DNA from: Flavobacterium sp. UBA7665
Lineage (GTDB): Bacteria; Bacteroidota; Bacteroidia; Flavobacteriales; Flavobacteriaceae
Direction of reading: 5' to 3'
NCBI GenBank assembly: GCA_002483285.1
Contig: DLHP01000004.1
Coordinates: 186,001 to 250,000 of the forward strand
DNA: 64,000 nt
In this document: positions 1 to 7,328 of the stretch, piece after piece
How positions within the stretch are numbered: the first letter of the stretch is position 1
Layout: every line of letters begins with the position of its first letter
The notes under the pieces: model-generated
Seen by the model: only the letters and a program-made list of their open reading frames with translations
Database searches by the model: none
Told to the model about the DNA's origin: nothing
Translations under genes and position numbers: made by a program

Positions 1-884
1 TTGCTGACATCCCAGTATTTTTTAAAATTCGGATTTTTTATGGCGTTTTGGATGTCGCTTGTTGCAATATTTCCATAGGTATGATTGATCGAGGGACAAT
101 TTTTGATATTCCCGTCGTGGTCGATAGTAAGCTTTTTATTGAGACAGGAATTATGGCTCAATGATTCGAGTACCTTGTCGCGATTGATGTTGAAATATTT
201 CTTGTCTACCACGCCGCAATAACCGAAGTTATCAATACTATGATCTAGAAAAGAGACCGTAAAGCTCAGGTTTTCCTGGTCTACACCCTTATTTTTATCA
301 GCCGCCCCATGCAATAACAGTTTGGTGACCCTTTGGTTGCAATAATCGATTTCATTGATAAAATAGAAGACTTTATCGGAGTATTTCAGGATCAGCTCGA
401 TCGACCTGAAATTGGACTCTGCGGTCTTTTGCAGATAATATTTTAGTTCCTGCAATTCGAGTTCGTTATAACAAATGAGCTGAAGGTTGTTGCAGTTGAC
501 GCTTTCAAGCTGGTCGATTATGCGGTCAAAATGCAAACGGGTTTTATCTGAAATCTCCACAATACAGTTGGTTATTTCAAAAGGCGTCTCAAAAGTTTTA
601 TCCATAGCCGTGAACCGATCGTACTCTTTTGCACCCGAAAAGAACCCAAGGTTGTGTTGGGTTAAAAAATCGAGATACTCATTTATGACGGCTTCGTTTT
701 CGGATCCGTAAAAATCATATACTTCGCGAACGGATCTTTTATCGTTAAACATATCGATGACTTCATTCATCGTATCGGGTATCGTCAGATAGAGGTCTCT
801 TTGCAGGTCAAGGATGAGGCTCCGGTTTGCTCCGGCGGATACGATGCAATTGGAAAACATCTTAAAAAACAGATTGGGCTGCAT
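1..884 (-). CDS. gwsS: SPASM-domain peptide maturase of a grasp-with-spasm RiPP system, 3' end missing
   Basis: The frame is open from an ATG at 884 to the window edge, giving 294 complete codons and no stop. Residues 1-80 look like a winged-helix, PqqD-like peptide-recognition region. The C-terminal part carries the SPASM-like cysteines Cys223 (GYCGVV), Cys247 (NSCLNK) and Cys263 (IKNCPS), followed by HTYGNI, which I recognise from the grasp-with-spasm SPASM family. No radical-SAM CxxxCxxC motif occurs in the visible part, so radical chemistry should not be assumed. The start lies 4 bases after the stop of the 61-residue gene, consistent with one operon with the ATP-grasp ligase and precursor. 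Its presumed role is to assist modification of the precursor at 2044-2268. Family assignment is from recognised motifs; biochemical role is inferred. Confidence 0.85.
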   Translation of the reverse strand, partial: MQPNLFFKMFSNCIVSAGANRSLILDLQRDLYLTIPDTMNEVIDMFNDKRSVREVYDFYGSENEAVINEYLDFLTQHNLGFFSGAKEYDRFTAMDKTFETPFEITNCIVEISDKTRLHFDRIIDQLESVNCNNLQLICYNELELQELKYYLQKTAESNFRSIELILKYSDKVFYFINEIDYCNQRVTKLLLHGAADKNKGVDQENLSFTVSFLDHSIDNFGYCGVVDKKYFNINRDKVLESLSHNSCLNKKLTIDHDGNIKNCPSINHTYGNIATSDIQNAIKNPNFKKYWDVS

Positions 885-888
885 ATCC

Positions 889-1074
889 TTAAAAACGTGA
901 GATGGATTTGTAGAACCGATAGATGGCATAATCGCTGTCATTATACTTTTTCGACTGCACGCTTTTATTATAAGCGGGCAATTCGTTTGCTTCCCTGAAG
1001 ATGATCTCATTGAAAGACACAGGCAGCTTTTGTTTGTTCTCTTTTATGAATTTTTGTAGTTCTTTCTTTTCCAT
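889..1074 (-). CDS. Unassigned 61-residue protein between the two RiPP maturases
   Basis: The ATG at 1074 follows the ATP-grasp stop by one base, and the stop at 889 sits 4 bases before the SPASM gene. This packing suggests translational coupling and a real gene. The product is hydrophilic and charged. It opens with a Lys/Glu-rich helix-like stretch (MEKKELQKFIKENKQK), has a middle part with FNEIIFREANELPAYNK, and ends aromatic and basic (RFYKSISRF). It has no signal peptide, membrane segment or double-glycine leader, so it does not look like a second precursor. I do not recognise the family. It could be an accessory binding protein for the maturases, or a degenerate remnant of a larger gene. 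Confidence 0.6.
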   Translation of the reverse strand: MEKKELQKFIKENKQKLPVSFNEIIFREANELPAYNKSVQSKKYNDSDYAIYRFYKSISRF

Positions 1075-1075
1075 T

Positions 1076-1999
1076 TTATAAGTATTCGGCTATTCTCTTT
1101 TCTAAATTATAATTGCAGGGATAAGAGGTCATCCCGAACTGTCCGACAGGATTAACTTCGAGGAACACATAATTGTCTTGCGGCGTGACGATCATATCGA
1201 TCGAACCACAGTTGATCTCAAGTTTACGCATTAAGTTATCCAGTTTGGATTTTATATCGTCAGGCAATTCAAAAGGTGCCGAACGATTGGGTTTGGCGGT
1301 ATTGTAATTTCTAAAATCGATTTGTGTTTGGTCGTCTGACTGCGAAAATATGGCCATGGCATAAAATGACCCGTCAAGGTAAAAAATCCGCAGCTCATAT
1401 TTCTTTTCGATATAGTTTTGTACTAAGGAAGGAAAAAAGCTGTCAGTGGCTATCTTTTCTGGTTCCACGATTTTTGAATAATTGACCGTGATGAAATCTG
1501 TAAAGTTCTGCATTACCCTGCCGCTCATCGTCTTTGTCACGTAAGAATTATCGGTTCTACCCAATTCGTTAAGACTGTGCTTTTCTGAAAAAATAAAATC
1601 TTCGGGACAAAGCAAACCGCACGTCCTTGCCTTATCACTTACTATCAACCTGTTGACGTCTCCTCTTTCAAATGAATTGAGGTGCTTGACTTTATTGAGC
1701 TGGTAATGTATGAACGTAACCACATTCTTCATTTCTTCGTTGAGCAATTCCTCAAATTGCTTAATGCCGGTCTGGTAGCTATTGGTTATAGTGAAAAAGC
1801 CCCTGCGATACCAATAGCTCGTGACTTCCGACAACCTGAATGAAAATTTTTCTGATGTGAAACGGATGTCATTGCCCGTAAATTCTAACCGAACCGGATC
1901 GCCTGCATTCACCCGAACCCATTCCCTTCCTAAGTAATCGAGCCATTCTATGACAAACGTCGTCGACGTATCGTTACCGTCTGATAAGATTAATATCAT
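1076..1999 (-). CDS. gwsG: ATP-grasp peptide ligase (graspetide maturase), grasp-with-spasm type
   Basis: This 307-residue protein belongs to the MvdC/MvdD-like ATP-grasp ligases. These activate side-chain carboxylates in a precursor and join them to Ser/Thr or Lys, forming omega-ester or omega-amide rings. The N-terminus (MILILSDGNDTSTTFV) and the acidic metal-binding signature near residues 281-283 (FLEVNPVGQFGM) fit the family, with Asp268 (SIDMIV) as a further probable metal ligand. I chose the ATG at 1999. An upstream in-frame TTG at 2032 would add 11 residues encoded across a terminator-like hairpin, which is implausible. The gene lies directly downstream of its probable substrate and is followed after one base by the 61-residue gene. 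Confidence 0.85.
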   Translation of the reverse strand: MILILSDGNDTSTTFVIEWLDYLGREWVRVNAGDPVRLEFTGNDIRFTSEKFSFRLSEVTSYWYRRGFFTITNSYQTGIKQFEELLNEEMKNVVTFIHYQLNKVKHLNSFERGDVNRLIVSDKARTCGLLCPEDFIFSEKHSLNELGRTDNSYVTKTMSGRVMQNFTDFITVNYSKIVEPEKIATDSFFPSLVQNYIEKKYELRIFYLDGSFYAMAIFSQSDDQTQIDFRNYNTAKPNRSAPFELPDDIKSKLDNLMRKLEINCGSIDMIVTPQDNYVFLEVNPVGQFGMTSYPCNYNLEKRIAEYL

Positions 2000-2009
2000 G
2001 TCTTTTATT

Positions 2010-2037
2010 AAAAAAGCTTGAGGGTTTCTCAAGCTTT
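2010..2037 (-). terminator. Terminator-like hairpin between precursor and ATP-grasp genes
   Basis: A perfect 10-bp inverted repeat (AAAGCTTGAG at 2013-2022, CTCAAGCTTT at 2028-2037) with a 5-base loop is followed in the minus-strand transcript by six U residues. It begins 6 bases after the precursor stop and ends 11 bases before the ATP-grasp ATG. As the maturases have no other visible promoter, partial read-through is the likely mode: much precursor mRNA, little maturase mRNA. Confidence 0.75.
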
Positions 2038-2043
2038 ATAAAT

Positions 2044-2268
2044 TTATTCGTATTGGAATGAGCTCCAAGGTCCGAAGCTTCCATCGAGATAGTCCGACCT
2101 GTGTTGGCACATTCTTCCGTCAGCTGTGGTTACATTCACAGCCGTGTTTTTACACCTGGTTTGTGTAGACATCACTTCTGATGGTGCTGCACCTCCGGAA
2201 ACGCTGTACATTTGGCTTTTGTCCAAACCTTCTTGTTCAAAATTTTTCAATGATTTTAAAGCTTTCAT
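2044..2268 (-). CDS. gwsA: Precursor peptide of the grasp-with-spasm cluster
   Basis: This 74-residue peptide has a hydrophilic, Lys/Glu-rich leader ending in SVSGG (residues 22-26), the double-glycine type cut by C39-peptidase transporters in Bacteroidota. The predicted 48-residue core is rich in the groups an ATP-grasp ligase joins: Thr/Ser donors and carboxylates Glu31, Asp50, Asp59, Asp62 and Glu74. It also has Cys39 and Cys54 and an aromatic C-terminus (FGPWSSFQYE). Position, first in the cluster and upstream of an attenuator, supports the precursor role. The cleavage site and ring pattern are inferred. No C39 transporter is visible; it may lie beyond the left edge. Confidence 0.8.
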   Translation of the reverse strand: MKALKSLKNFEQEGLDKSQMYSVSGGAAPSEVMSTQTRCKNTAVNVTTADGRMCQHRSDYLDGSFGPWSSFQYE

Positions 2269-2354
2269 ATAAAAATGTTTAATGGTTACAAATTAGGTGT
2301 GGTATTTTGCAGCTCCATCAACAATTAGCTCAATCACATTTGGAACCCATCAAT

Positions 2355-2384
2355 CAAATCTAATGAATTAAAACAATTTAGCAG
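2355..2384 (-). promoter_or_regulatory. Possible promoter of the RiPP cluster
   Basis: TAGATTTG at 2355-2362 matches the Bacteroidota -7 box TAnnTTTG exactly. CTG at 2382-2384, spaced 19 bases upstream, is one base off the -33 TTG. It would give a leader of about 80 bases before the precursor ATG. Confidence 0.4.
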
Positions 2385-2430
2385 TATTATTCTTAAAAAT
2401 ATTTTATAATACTAATTCCTTAACAAGCCA

Positions 2431-3528
2431 TCATAGCATTGACAAGAACTGGTCGAACAGATAGGACGAATCATGCGGGCCGGGGCTCGCCTCTGGGTGG
2501 TATTGCACCGAGAAACAATTCTTTGATTTCAGACGCATGCCGGCAACGGTGTTGTCGTTGATGTGAACGTGGGTGATTTCTATATCGGGATGCGCCTCGA
2601 CTTCTTCACGGTTTACTGCAAAGCCATGGTTTTGCGAAGTGATTTCACCTTTTCCGGTAAGCAGGTTTTTGACGGGATGGTTGATGCCGCGGTGCCCGCC
2701 GAACATCTTGAAGGTCGAGATGCCGTTGGCGAGCCCAATGATTTGGTGGCCGAGACAGATGCCGAATAACGGTTTGTTATCGGCGAGGATGTCTTTGGCA
2801 ACCTGGATTGCGCCACTTAATGGCTCTGGATCGCCGGGACCGTTAGAAAGGAAATAGCCGTCTGGGTTGAACTCGGCCAAATCCCGGTAAGTGGAATCAT
2901 AAGGGAACACCTTGATGTAGCAGTCGCGTTTGGCGAGGTTGCGCAGGATGTTGGTTTTGATGCCTAAATCGAGTGCGGAGATTTTGTATTTGGCGTTTTC
3001 GTTGCCGAAGAAATAGGGTTGTTTGGTGGATACTTTGGAAGCCAATTCGAGGCCTTTCATGTCGGGCACTTGGGCGAGCTTTTTCTTGAGTTCTTCGATG
3101 GGCGTGCCGTCGGTGCAGATGATGGCGTTTTGGGCGCCGTTGTCTCTGGTGTACGCGGTGAGCGCACGCGTGTCTACATCGGAGATGCAGATTAGGCTTT
3201 GTTTTTTGAAATAGTCTTCGAGGCTTTCGGTGGCATCAGGGCGCGAATAATTGAAACTGAAATTCTTGCAGATGAGCCCTGAGATTTTGATCGAATCAGA
3301 TTCTGTTTCTTTGTCATTGACGCCGTAGTTCCCGATGTGGGGGTTCGTGGCAATAATCATTTGGCCGAAATACGATGGATCGGTGAAGATTTCCTGGTAG
3401 CCGGTCATTCCGGTGTTGAAGCAAAGTTCGCCAAAAGTGGTTCCGGAGATGCCGATGGATTTGCCGTGGAAAATGGTGCCGTCGCTGAGTAAGAGGATGG
3501 CGGGTTGTCGTGTGGTGTATTGTGCCAT
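2431..3528 (-). CDS. carA: Carbamoyl-phosphate synthase, small (glutaminase) subunit
   Basis: The 365-residue protein hydrolyses glutamine and passes ammonia to CarB for carbamoyl phosphate, the first step of pyrimidine and arginine synthesis. The N-terminal CPSase domain spans roughly residues 5-140. The class I glutamine amidotransferase domain follows, with nucleophile Cys258 (GICLGHQ) and His344/Glu346 (YHPEAS). Length and motifs are normal for the family. carB is not in the window. The gene follows rplQ on the same strand but has its own promoter after the ribosomal terminator. Downstream, an AT-rich 8-bp inverted repeat (2383-2390 with 2406-2413) lacks a clear U tract and is at best a weak terminator. 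Confidence 0.97.
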   Translation of the reverse strand: MAQYTTRQPAILLLSDGTIFHGKSIGISGTTFGELCFNTGMTGYQEIFTDPSYFGQMIIATNPHIGNYGVNDKETESDSIKISGLICKNFSFNYSRPDATESLEDYFKKQSLICISDVDTRALTAYTRDNGAQNAIICTDGTPIEELKKKLAQVPDMKGLELASKVSTKQPYFFGNENAKYKISALDLGIKTNILRNLAKRDCYIKVFPYDSTYRDLAEFNPDGYFLSNGPGDPEPLSGAIQVAKDILADNKPLFGICLGHQIIGLANGISTFKMFGGHRGINHPVKNLLTGKGEITSQNHGFAVNREEVEAHPDIEITHVHINDNTVAGMRLKSKNCFSVQYHPEASPGPHDSSYLFDQFLSML

Positions 3529-3548
3529 TAGTGTAGTTGGTTGTTGTG

Positions 3549-3578
3549 CAAATTTAGTTGTATGTTGTGATGCGTCAA
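3549..3578 (-). promoter_or_regulatory. carA promoter (TTG-N19-TAAATTTG)
   Basis: On the minus strand, TTG (3576-3578) and TAAATTTG (3549-3556) are separated by exactly 19 bases, a full match to the Bacteroidota primary sigma consensus. The predicted start near 3543 leaves a leader of about 15 bases. Confidence 0.75.
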
Positions 3579-3640
3579 AGTCAGCGGATTATTTTTTATT
3601 AGCGTTTATGAACATCGATAGCAAACGATCACTTGGGGTT

Positions 3641-3685
3641 TAGCCCCGATGGAAGCAAGCTACCGCGTAGCGCGGACAGCGGGAC
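3641..3685. repeat. Short hairpin intergenic repeat, copy 1 (TAGCCCCGATGGAAG ... GGACAGCGGGAC)
   Basis: The end sequences TAGCCCCGATGGAAG and GACAGCGGGAC recur at 36110-36206. Here the middle is only a small GCTAC/GTAGC hairpin, so this appears to be a shortened copy. It lies between the rplQ terminator and the carA promoter and contains no gene. Confidence 0.6.
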
Positions 3686-3720
3686 TGGTGTTGTTTGAGA
3701 ACGTGTTGTTGTGCTTCTAA

Positions 3721-3762
3721 AAAAAAATCAAAAAAAAAGGACAAACTAAAAAGTTCGTCCTT
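3721..3762 (-). terminator. Intrinsic terminator of the ribosomal protein block
   Basis: On the minus-strand transcript, AAGGACGAAC (3753-3762) pairs with GTTTGTCCTT (3737-3746) with one G-U pair, and is followed by a long U-rich tract (3721-3738). It starts about 25 bases after the rplQ stop. Confidence 0.85.
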
Positions 3763-3786
3763 GATTTTATTTGAAGTTGAAAGTCA

Positions 3787-4443
3787 TTATGCGTCTTTCT
3801 TTTCTTCGTTTTCGTCTGAAGCTTCTGGAGCATCGTTAGATTCTTCTGCTGCTGGAGTCTCTTCAACTTCTGCAACAGCTTCCTCAACTTGTGGGGTTTC
3901 AACTTCAGCTTGTGGTGTTTCAACAACCGCTTCTTCAACGATTGGCTCTTCTGCTTTAGCTTCTGGAGCCTCAGCAACCGGAGCGGCTTTTGGAGCGGCA
4001 GCAGGAGCAGTAGTAGCGCCTTTTGCTTTTCCGCCACGACGGCTTTTCGCTTTTTTCTCCTCTTTTTTACCTCCGTTGTAAAGTTCGTTGAAATCTACAA
4101 GTTCGATCATCGCCATGTCAGCGTTATCTCCCAAACGATTCCCCACTTTGATGATACGGGTGTAACCTCCCGGACGATCGCCCACTTTGGCAGCTACATC
4201 GCGGAACAAGTCTGTTACAGCGTATTTGCTACGTAGGTAAGCGAAAACGATACGACGGTTGTGGGTTGTATCTTCTTTTGATTTTGTAATCAGCGGCTCA
4301 ACGAATTGTTTTAACGCTTTGGCTTTAGCAACAGTGGTGTTGATACGCTTGTGCTCGATGAGTGAACAAGCCATATTCGCCAACATAGCTTTTCTATGTC
4401 CGGTCTGTCTGCTTAAGTGGTTGAATTTTTTTCCGTGTCTCAT
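3787..4443 (-). CDS. rplQ: 50S ribosomal protein L17 with long acidic tail
   Basis: Residues 1-125 are a standard L17 ([12 protein letters not shown] start, [20 protein letters not shown]), a large-subunit protein near the exit tunnel. Residues 126-218 form an Ala/Glu/Pro/Val-rich, low-complexity, acidic extension after a short basic stretch ([12 protein letters not shown]). This nearly doubles the usual length and is, as I recall, common in Bacteroidota. The tail is probably disordered. It is the last gene of the rpsM-rpsK-rpsD-rpoA-rplQ run, followed by a terminator. Confidence 0.97.
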   Translation of the reverse strand: MRHGKKFNHLSRQTGHRKAMLANMACSLIEHKRINTTVAKAKALKQFVEPLITKSKEDTTHNRRIVFAYLRSKYAVTDLFRDVAAKVGDRPGGYTRIIKVGNRLGDNADMAMIELVDFNELYNGGKKEEKKAKSRRGGKAKGATTAPAAAPKAAPVAEAPEAKAEEPIVEEAVVETPQAEVETPQVEEAVAEVEETPAAEESNDAPEASDENEEKKDA

Positions 4444-4504
4444 GACGTGTTTTTTAAAACTTTCTCTTGCTCAATCCGCTTTGGAGAGCAAAATAGGAAG
4501 TTAT

Positions 4505-5497
4505 TTATTCTTTATCTAATTTGTATTTGGCCAGGTCCATTCCGAAGGTAAGGTTCTTCACGGCAACAAGCTCGTCGAGCTCGGTGAGTGATTTTTTACC
4601 GAAGTTACGGAACTTCATCAGGTCATTTTTGTTGAAAGATACAAGATCTCCAAGGGTATCCACTTCGGCTGCTTTCAAGCAATTGAGCGCACGGACAGAT
4701 AAGTCCATATCAACCAATTTGGTTTTAAGCAACTGACGCATGTGCAATGATTCTTCGTCGTAAGACTCCGTTTGGGCGATTTCGTCGGCCTCAAGGGTGA
4801 TTCTTTCGTCAGAGAACAACATGAAGTGGTGGATCAAAACTTTGGCAGCTTCTGTGAGTGCATCTTTTGGATTGATGGAACCGTCGGTTTTGATTTCAAA
4901 AACCAATTTCTCATAATCTGTCTTTTGCTCTACACGGAAGTTTTCGATGGCGTATTTTACGTTTTTGATTGGCGTAAAAATAGAGTCGGTGAAAATGGTT
5001 CCGATGGCTGCGTTTTGTTTTTTATTGTCTTCTGCAGGAACATAACCGCGCCCTTTTTCGATAGTAAGCTCGAAGTTGAGTTTGATTTTGCTGTCTAAAT
5101 TACAGATCACCAATTCTGGGTTCAACACCTGGAATCCTGAGATGAATTTTTGGAAGTCACCTGCAGTCAATTGGTCTTTACCGGTAACAGAAATCGTCAC
5201 TGATTCGTTGTCAACGTCTTCGATCTGGCGCTTGAAACGAACTTGTTTCAAGTTAAGGATGATTTCGGTAACATCTTCGACAACTCCTGAAATAGTAGAA
5301 AATTCGTGGTCTACACCTTCGATGCGAACAGAAGTAATAGCGTAACCTTCCAGGGCGGAAAGCATCACTCTTCTAAGCGCATTACCAACGGTCAATCCGT
5401 AACCAGGTTCCAAAGGACGAAACTCAAATTTTCCTTCGAAATCGGTTGAATCGATCATGATAACTTTATCGGGCTTCTGAAAATTAAATATTGCCAT
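4505..5497 (-). CDS. rpoA: DNA-directed RNA polymerase subunit alpha
   Basis: The 330-residue alpha subunit has an N-terminal assembly domain ([20 protein letters not shown] near residues 21-40) and a C-terminal helix-hairpin-helix domain ([25 protein letters not shown]) that contacts DNA and activators. I set the start at the ATG at 5497 ([11 protein letters not shown]). The frame stays open 45 codons further, into the end of rpsD, but that stretch is not alpha-like and is an out-of-frame shadow of S4. It lies between rpsD and rplQ, as in other bacteria. Confidence 0.97.
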   Translation of the reverse strand: MAIFNFQKPDKVIMIDSTDFEGKFEFRPLEPGYGLTVGNALRRVMLSALEGYAITSVRIEGVDHEFSTISGVVEDVTEIILNLKQVRFKRQIEDVDNESVTISVTGKDQLTAGDFQKFISGFQVLNPELVICNLDSKIKLNFELTIEKGRGYVPAEDNKKQNAAIGTIFTDSIFTPIKNVKYAIENFRVEQKTDYEKLVFEIKTDGSINPKDALTEAAKVLIHHFMLFSDERITLEADEIAQTESYDEESLHMRQLLKTKLVDMDLSVRALNCLKAAEVDTLGDLVSFNKNDLMKFRNFGKKSLTELDELVAVKNLTFGMDLAKYKLDKE

Positions 5498-5517
5498 AAT
5501 TTTGACTGAGTCAATTA

Positions 5518-6123
5518 TTATTTGTTGTACAATTCGACGATGAGCTGTTCTTTGATGTTTTCTGGAATCTGCAAACGTGCAGGAACCGATACGAAAACGC
5601 CTTCTTTTAAATCGTTGTTCCAGGTAATCCACTCATATACGTGAGAAGAATTAGCCAATGAACGCTCGATAGATTCTACTGATTTTGATTTTTCACGAAC
5701 ACCTACTTTATCGCCAGGTTTTAAATGGTAAGATGGAATGTTCACATTCTCGCCATTTACGGTAATATGTCTGTGTGAAACGATTTGACGTGCGGCACGA
5801 CGAGAAGAGGCGATGCCCATTCTGTATACCACGTTGTCTAAACGCGCTTCGCATAATTGGATTAACACTTCACCTGTAACACCACGTGCTGCAGATGCTT
5901 TTTCGAAAAGGCCACGGAATTGTTTTTCAAGGATTCCGTAGGTGTATTTCGCTTTCTGCTTTTCCATCAACTGGACAGCGTACTCCGATTTTTTACCTCT
6001 TTTCTTTGCCATCCCGTGTTGTCCGGGTGGGTAATTTCTTTTTTCGAAAGATTTATCTTCTCCGAAAATAGCTTCGCCGAATTTACGGGCGATTTTGGTT
6101 TGTGGACCAGTATATCTTGCCAT
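5518..6123 (-). CDS. rpsD: 30S ribosomal protein S4
   Basis: S4 (201 residues) nucleates 30S assembly by binding the 5' domain of 16S rRNA. It starts [10 protein letters not shown], has the conserved YPPGQHG near residues 31-37, and an S4-type RNA-binding domain in the second half ([26 protein letters not shown]). Length is normal. An 88-base spacer separates it from rpsK, longer than neighbouring gaps; S4 represses the alpha operon in Escherichia coli by binding mRNA, so this spacer may be regulatory. Confidence 0.97.
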   Translation of the reverse strand: MARYTGPQTKIARKFGEAIFGEDKSFEKRNYPPGQHGMAKKRGKKSEYAVQLMEKQKAKYTYGILEKQFRGLFEKASAARGVTGEVLIQLCEARLDNVVYRMGIASSRRAARQIVSHRHITVNGENVNIPSYHLKPGDKVGVREKSKSVESIERSLANSSHVYEWITWNNDLKEGVFVSVPARLQIPENIKEQLIVELYNK

Positions 6124-6211
6124 TTTAAAAATTTTAGGAAAGCGATTATGAATTCAGGTCAAATCCTTCGATAATCTTGGTGCTTCCCAGGTTATACTAT
6201 TACGTTTAAAC

Positions 6212-6595
6212 TTAGACTCTTCTTCTTTTTGGAGGCCTACATCCATTGTGCGGCATTGGAGTAACGTCGATGATTTCGGTTACTTCGATACCAGAGTTAT
6301 GTACGGAACGGATTGCAGACTCACGTCCGTTTCCTGGTCCTTTTACATATACTTTTACTTTTTTAAGTCCCGCTTCTAACGCTACTTTGCTGCAATCTTC
6401 TGCTGCCATTTGTGCTGCGTAAGGCGTGTTCTTTTTAGAACCACGGAAACCCATTTTACCTGCTGAAGACCAAGAAATAACTTCACCTTTTTTGTTTGTC
6501 AAAGAAATGATGATGTTATTGAAGGTAGCGCTAATATGAGCTTCACCAGTCGATTCAACGATAACTTTACGTTTTTTTGTTGTTGCTTTAGCCAT
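6212..6595 (-). CDS. rpsK: 30S ribosomal protein S11
   Basis: S11 (127 residues) sits on the 30S platform near the mRNA exit. It has a Lys-rich start, the central [15 protein letters not shown], and the C-terminal [18 protein letters not shown] that contacts 16S rRNA. Length is normal for the family. The gene lies 8 bases after rpsM, within the alpha-type group. Confidence 0.97.
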   Translation of the reverse strand: MAKATTKKRKVIVESTGEAHISATFNNIIISLTNKKGEVISWSSAGKMGFRGSKKNTPYAAQMAAEDCSKVALEAGLKKVKVYVKGPGNGRESAIRSVHNSGIEVTEIIDVTPMPHNGCRPPKRRRV

Positions 6596-6603
6596 ATTAC
6601 TTA

Positions 6604-6978
6604 TTATTTAGTTGCTTTTTTCTTGTTCGCAACAGTTTTGCGTTTACCTTTTCTTGTTCTTGAGTTGTTCTTAGTTCTTTGTCCGCGCAATGGCAAACCA
6701 GATCTGTGACGGATTCCTCTGTAGCATCCGATGTCCATCAAACGTTTGATGTTCAATGACGTCTCTGAACGCAATTCTCCTTCAATTTTGTAGTATCCAA
6801 CCGCGTCACGGATTGCTCCGATTTGATCGTCATTCCAATCTTGAACTTTAATGTCTTCGCTAACGTTGGCTTTTGCCAATATCTCGCTAGCACGGCTTCT
6901 ACCAATTCCGAAGATGTAGGTTAAAGCGATAACTCCTCTTTTGTTTTTTGGGATGTCTACCCCTGCTATTCTTGCCAT
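6604..6978 (-). CDS. rpsM: 30S ribosomal protein S13
   Basis: S13 (124 residues) forms inter-subunit bridges in the 30S head. It begins [14 protein letters not shown], carries the helix-two-turn-helix region ([15 protein letters not shown]), and ends with the basic tail ([21 protein letters not shown]) that reaches toward the P-site tRNA. It starts 2 bases after the rpmJ stop, so coupled translation is likely. Confidence 0.97.
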   Translation of the reverse strand: MARIAGVDIPKNKRGVIALTYIFGIGRSRASEILAKANVSEDIKVQDWNDDQIGAIRDAVGYYKIEGELRSETSLNIKRLMDIGCYRGIRHRSGLPLRGQRTKNNSRTRKGKRKTVANKKKATK

Positions 6979-6980
6979 AA

Positions 6981-7097
6981 TTATCCTTGTCTTTGTTTAA
7001 ATCTAGGATTCTTTTTGTTGATTACGTATAATCTGCCTTTCCTGCGCACAATCTTGCACTCGGCACTTCTTTTTTTAACTGATGCTCTTACTTTCAT
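6981..7097 (-). CDS. rpmJ: 50S ribosomal protein L36
   Basis: A 38-codon gene starting [10 protein letters not shown] and ending NPRFKQRQG, the signature end of L36. It has only one cysteine ([10 protein letters not shown]), and the second Cys and His ligands of the zinc ribbon are replaced, so this is a zinc-free form. It lies 11 bases after infA and 2 bases before rpsM, the conserved position. Identified by translating the 130-base gap between infA and rpsM. Confidence 0.95.
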   Translation of the reverse strand: MKVRASVKKRSAECKIVRRKGRLYVINKKNPRFKQRQG

Positions 7098-7108
7098 CTG
7101 GTTTATTT

Positions 7109-7324
7109 TTAATAACGGTAAGTAATTCTTGCTTTGGATAAATCGTAAGGGCTCATTTCAAGTTTCACTTTGTCGCCCGGAAGCAACTTGATGTAGTGCA
7201 TGCGCATCTTCCCTGAAATGTGTGCGATAACGATGTGTCCGTTTTCTAATTCTACACGAAACATTGCATTTGACAATGCTTCTATTATTGATCCGTCTTG
7301 CTCTATTGCTGATTGTTTTGCCAT
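7109..7324 (-). CDS. infA: Translation initiation factor IF-1
   Basis: IF-1 (71 residues) is a single S1-like OB-fold protein that blocks the ribosomal A site during initiation. The sequence shows [36 protein letters not shown] and the closing KARITYRY. It follows secY after 4 bases; map and adk, which sit here in many bacteria, are absent (adk is at 58880-59452). Confidence 0.97.
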   Translation of the reverse strand: MAKQSAIEQDGSIIEALSNAMFRVELENGHIVIAHISGKMRMHYIKLLPGDKVKLEMSPYDLSKARITYRY

Positions 7325-7328
7325 AAAA

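Noticed and set aside
487..998. Small plus-strand frames at 487-711 and 801-998
   Set aside because: They lie opposite the SPASM gene, whose frame is continuous and carries family motifs.
2000..2032. Longer TTG start for the ATP-grasp protein
   Set aside because: The extra 11 codons run through a perfect terminator hairpin; the ATG at 1999 begins the family-typical N-terminus.
3695..4236. Ser/Ala-rich plus-strand frames opposite rplQ
   Set aside because: They mirror the low-complexity acidic tail of L17.
5498..5632. 45-codon upstream extension of rpoA
   Set aside because: It overlaps the end of rpsD and is not alpha-like; the ATG at 5497 fits the family.
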